Of a DNA stretch of 5,625 nt, positions 4,762 through 5,625 are shown one piece after another. The DNA comes from Nitrospiraceae bacterium (GTDB taxonomy: Bacteria; Nitrospirota; UBA9217). Numbering within the stretch: position 1 is the stretch's first letter; each line of letters begins with the position of its first letter. The DNA lies in NCBI GenBank assembly GCA_003454665.1, contig DMKB01000238.1, positions 1 through 5,625 on the forward strand, written 5' to 3'. The notes under the pieces are model-generated. The model searched no databases, had not been told where the DNA came from, and saw nothing but the letters and a program-made list of their open reading frames with translations. The translations under genes were made by a program, and so were the position numbers.

Positions 4762-5625
4762 TTACCCCTTCTTTCTCTTGAAAAAGTTCTCTAGATCATC
4801 CACGAGCGTATAGACCACCGGCACGACCACCAGCGTCAGGAGCGTTGAGGTGATGAGCCCGCCGATGACGGCGATTGCCATGGGGGCCCGCAGTTCCGCG
4901 CCCTCACCGAGTTTCAGCGCCGTCGGCAGCATGCCGAAGACCATGGCCGCCGTGGTCATCAGGATTGGCCGAAGCCTGACGGGACCGGCCTTGAGAAGCG
5001 CTTCGTTCCGTTCCATGCCCCGGTTCCTAAGGGTAATAGTGTAGTCCACGAGCAAAATGGCGTTCTTCGTGACCAGCCCCATGAGCATAATGACGCCGAT
5101 GAGGCTGAAAATATTCACCCGTTCGCCCGTCACGAGCAGCAGACCCATGGCACCGATGAAACTCACGGGGAGCGAAAACATGATCGTGAAGGGATGGACG
5201 AAACTCTCGAATTGAGAGGCCAGCACCATATAAACCATGATCACGGCGATGATGAGGGCGAAGGCAATGCTCTCGAAAGATTCGAGCATGGCATCGCCCA
5301 TACCGAGATGCTGGAAAGACTGTTCGGCGGAAATGTTCTTCTTGATAATGCGCTCTACATCAGCGATGGCCTGGGCCATGGGCTTGCCTTTTTCGATATT
5401 TGCAAACAGTGTCGAGGCCGCCTGCCGGTTCAATCGGGTAATGACCGTCGGCCCTTCTCCCATATTGATTGCCGTTACCTGGTTGAGCCTTACAATCTCC
5501 CCGGTCGTAGAGCGAACGCGCAGGCTGTTGATGTCAGCCGGCTTGCCGCGCTCTGTGGCAACGAGTCGCGCGTTAATATCGTAGCGCTCGCCTTCCTGTT
5601 CGTCCTTGAACTTGCCGATAATCTC
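4762..5625 (-). CDS. RND efflux pump inner-membrane subunit, AcrB/HAE1 type (C-terminal part, cut by the right edge)
   Basis: The frame is open from the right edge to a TAA at 4764-4762, giving 287 residues, roughly the last quarter of a protein that is usually about 1,000-1,060 residues. The methionine at 5463 is internal: the 54 codons before it read as normal RND periplasmic sequence (RYDINARLVATERGKP, then VRLNQVTAI). Next come the rest of the second periplasmic domain and the last five membrane helices, beginning at about 119-138 of the fragment with FALIIAVIMVYMVLASQFES. GLVTKNAILLVDY carries the Lys (fragment residue 187) equivalent to the proton-relay Lys940 of AcrB. RLRPILMTTAAMVFGMLP is the conserved stretch after it. 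The tail is short and basic. It acts as a proton-driven trimeric exporter with a membrane fusion protein and outer-membrane channel, probably encoded beyond the edge. The motifs favour hydrophobe/multidrug (HAE1) over heavy-metal (CusA) pumps; the substrate is unknown. Confidence 0.93.
   Translation of the reverse strand, partial: EIIGKFKDEQEGERYDINARLVATERGKPADINSLRVRSTTGEIVRLNQVTAINMGEGPTVITRLNRQAASTLFANIEKGKPMAQAIADVERIIKKNISAEQSFQHLGMGDAMLESFESIAFALIIAVIMVYMVLASQFESFVHPFTIMFSLPVSFIGAMGLLLVTGERVNIFSLIGVIMLMGLVTKNAILLVDYTITLRNRGMERNEALLKAGPVRLRPILMTTAAMVFGMLPTALKLGEGAELRAPMAIAVIGGLITSTLLTLVVVPVVYTLVDDLENFFKRKKG

Noticed and set aside
5461..5463. ATG at 5463 as the true start of the efflux pump gene
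   Set aside because: The frame stays open for 54 more codons to the window edge and those codons read as RND periplasmic domain sequence, so this is an internal methionine of a larger protein.

Overview
The window carries five substantial genes and probably the first codons of a sixth, all on the minus strand and so transcribed from the right edge to the left. In transcription order they are: the 3' part of an RND-type efflux pump inner-membrane subunit; mqnA (chorismate dehydratase, first step of the futalosine route to menaquinone); a CzcD/ZitB-type cation diffusion facilitator; an extended short-chain dehydrogenase/reductase (SDR); a serine palmitoyltransferase-like alpha-oxoamine synthase; and, cut by the left edge, a likely start of a further gene.

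The most interesting part is the left half (about 1-2520). A good sigma70-type promoter (TTGACA, 17 bp spacer, TACACT) reads into the SDR gene, which is followed after 18 bp by the SPT-like gene. SPT plus an SDR of the 'NAD-dependent epimerase' type are two of the three core steps known for bacterial ceramide synthesis (SPT, the ketosphinganine reductase CerR, and a GNAT-type ceramide synthase). The ten visible residues of the next gene are compatible with a GNAT-type start but cannot prove it. I infer a bacterial sphingolipid module; only the SPT-like assignment rests on strong motif evidence.

Three intergenic spaces (31-207, 3495-3786, 4603-4761) hold repeat-rich, non-coding, imperfectly palindromic DNA: two AT-rich CAAAT/ATTTG-type elements that share a 19-bp block at 18/19 identity, and one element of CGCAGAT units spaced exactly 10 bp apart with a 12-bp perfect inverted repeat at its ends. 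Each lies within about 25 bp downstream of a stop codon, and one overlaps the stop. The space at 3495-3786 also has CACGAAG units outside the AT-rich core, so it looks composite.

The organism is a Gram-negative bacterium (RND pump, probable sphingolipid synthesis) with moderately GC-rich genes that makes menaquinone by the futalosine route. This fits environmental lineages such as Desulfobacterota/deltaproteobacteria, Nitrospirota or Acidobacteriota, but the window does not decide between them. Nothing indicates a plasmid, phage, transposase or CRISPR array.
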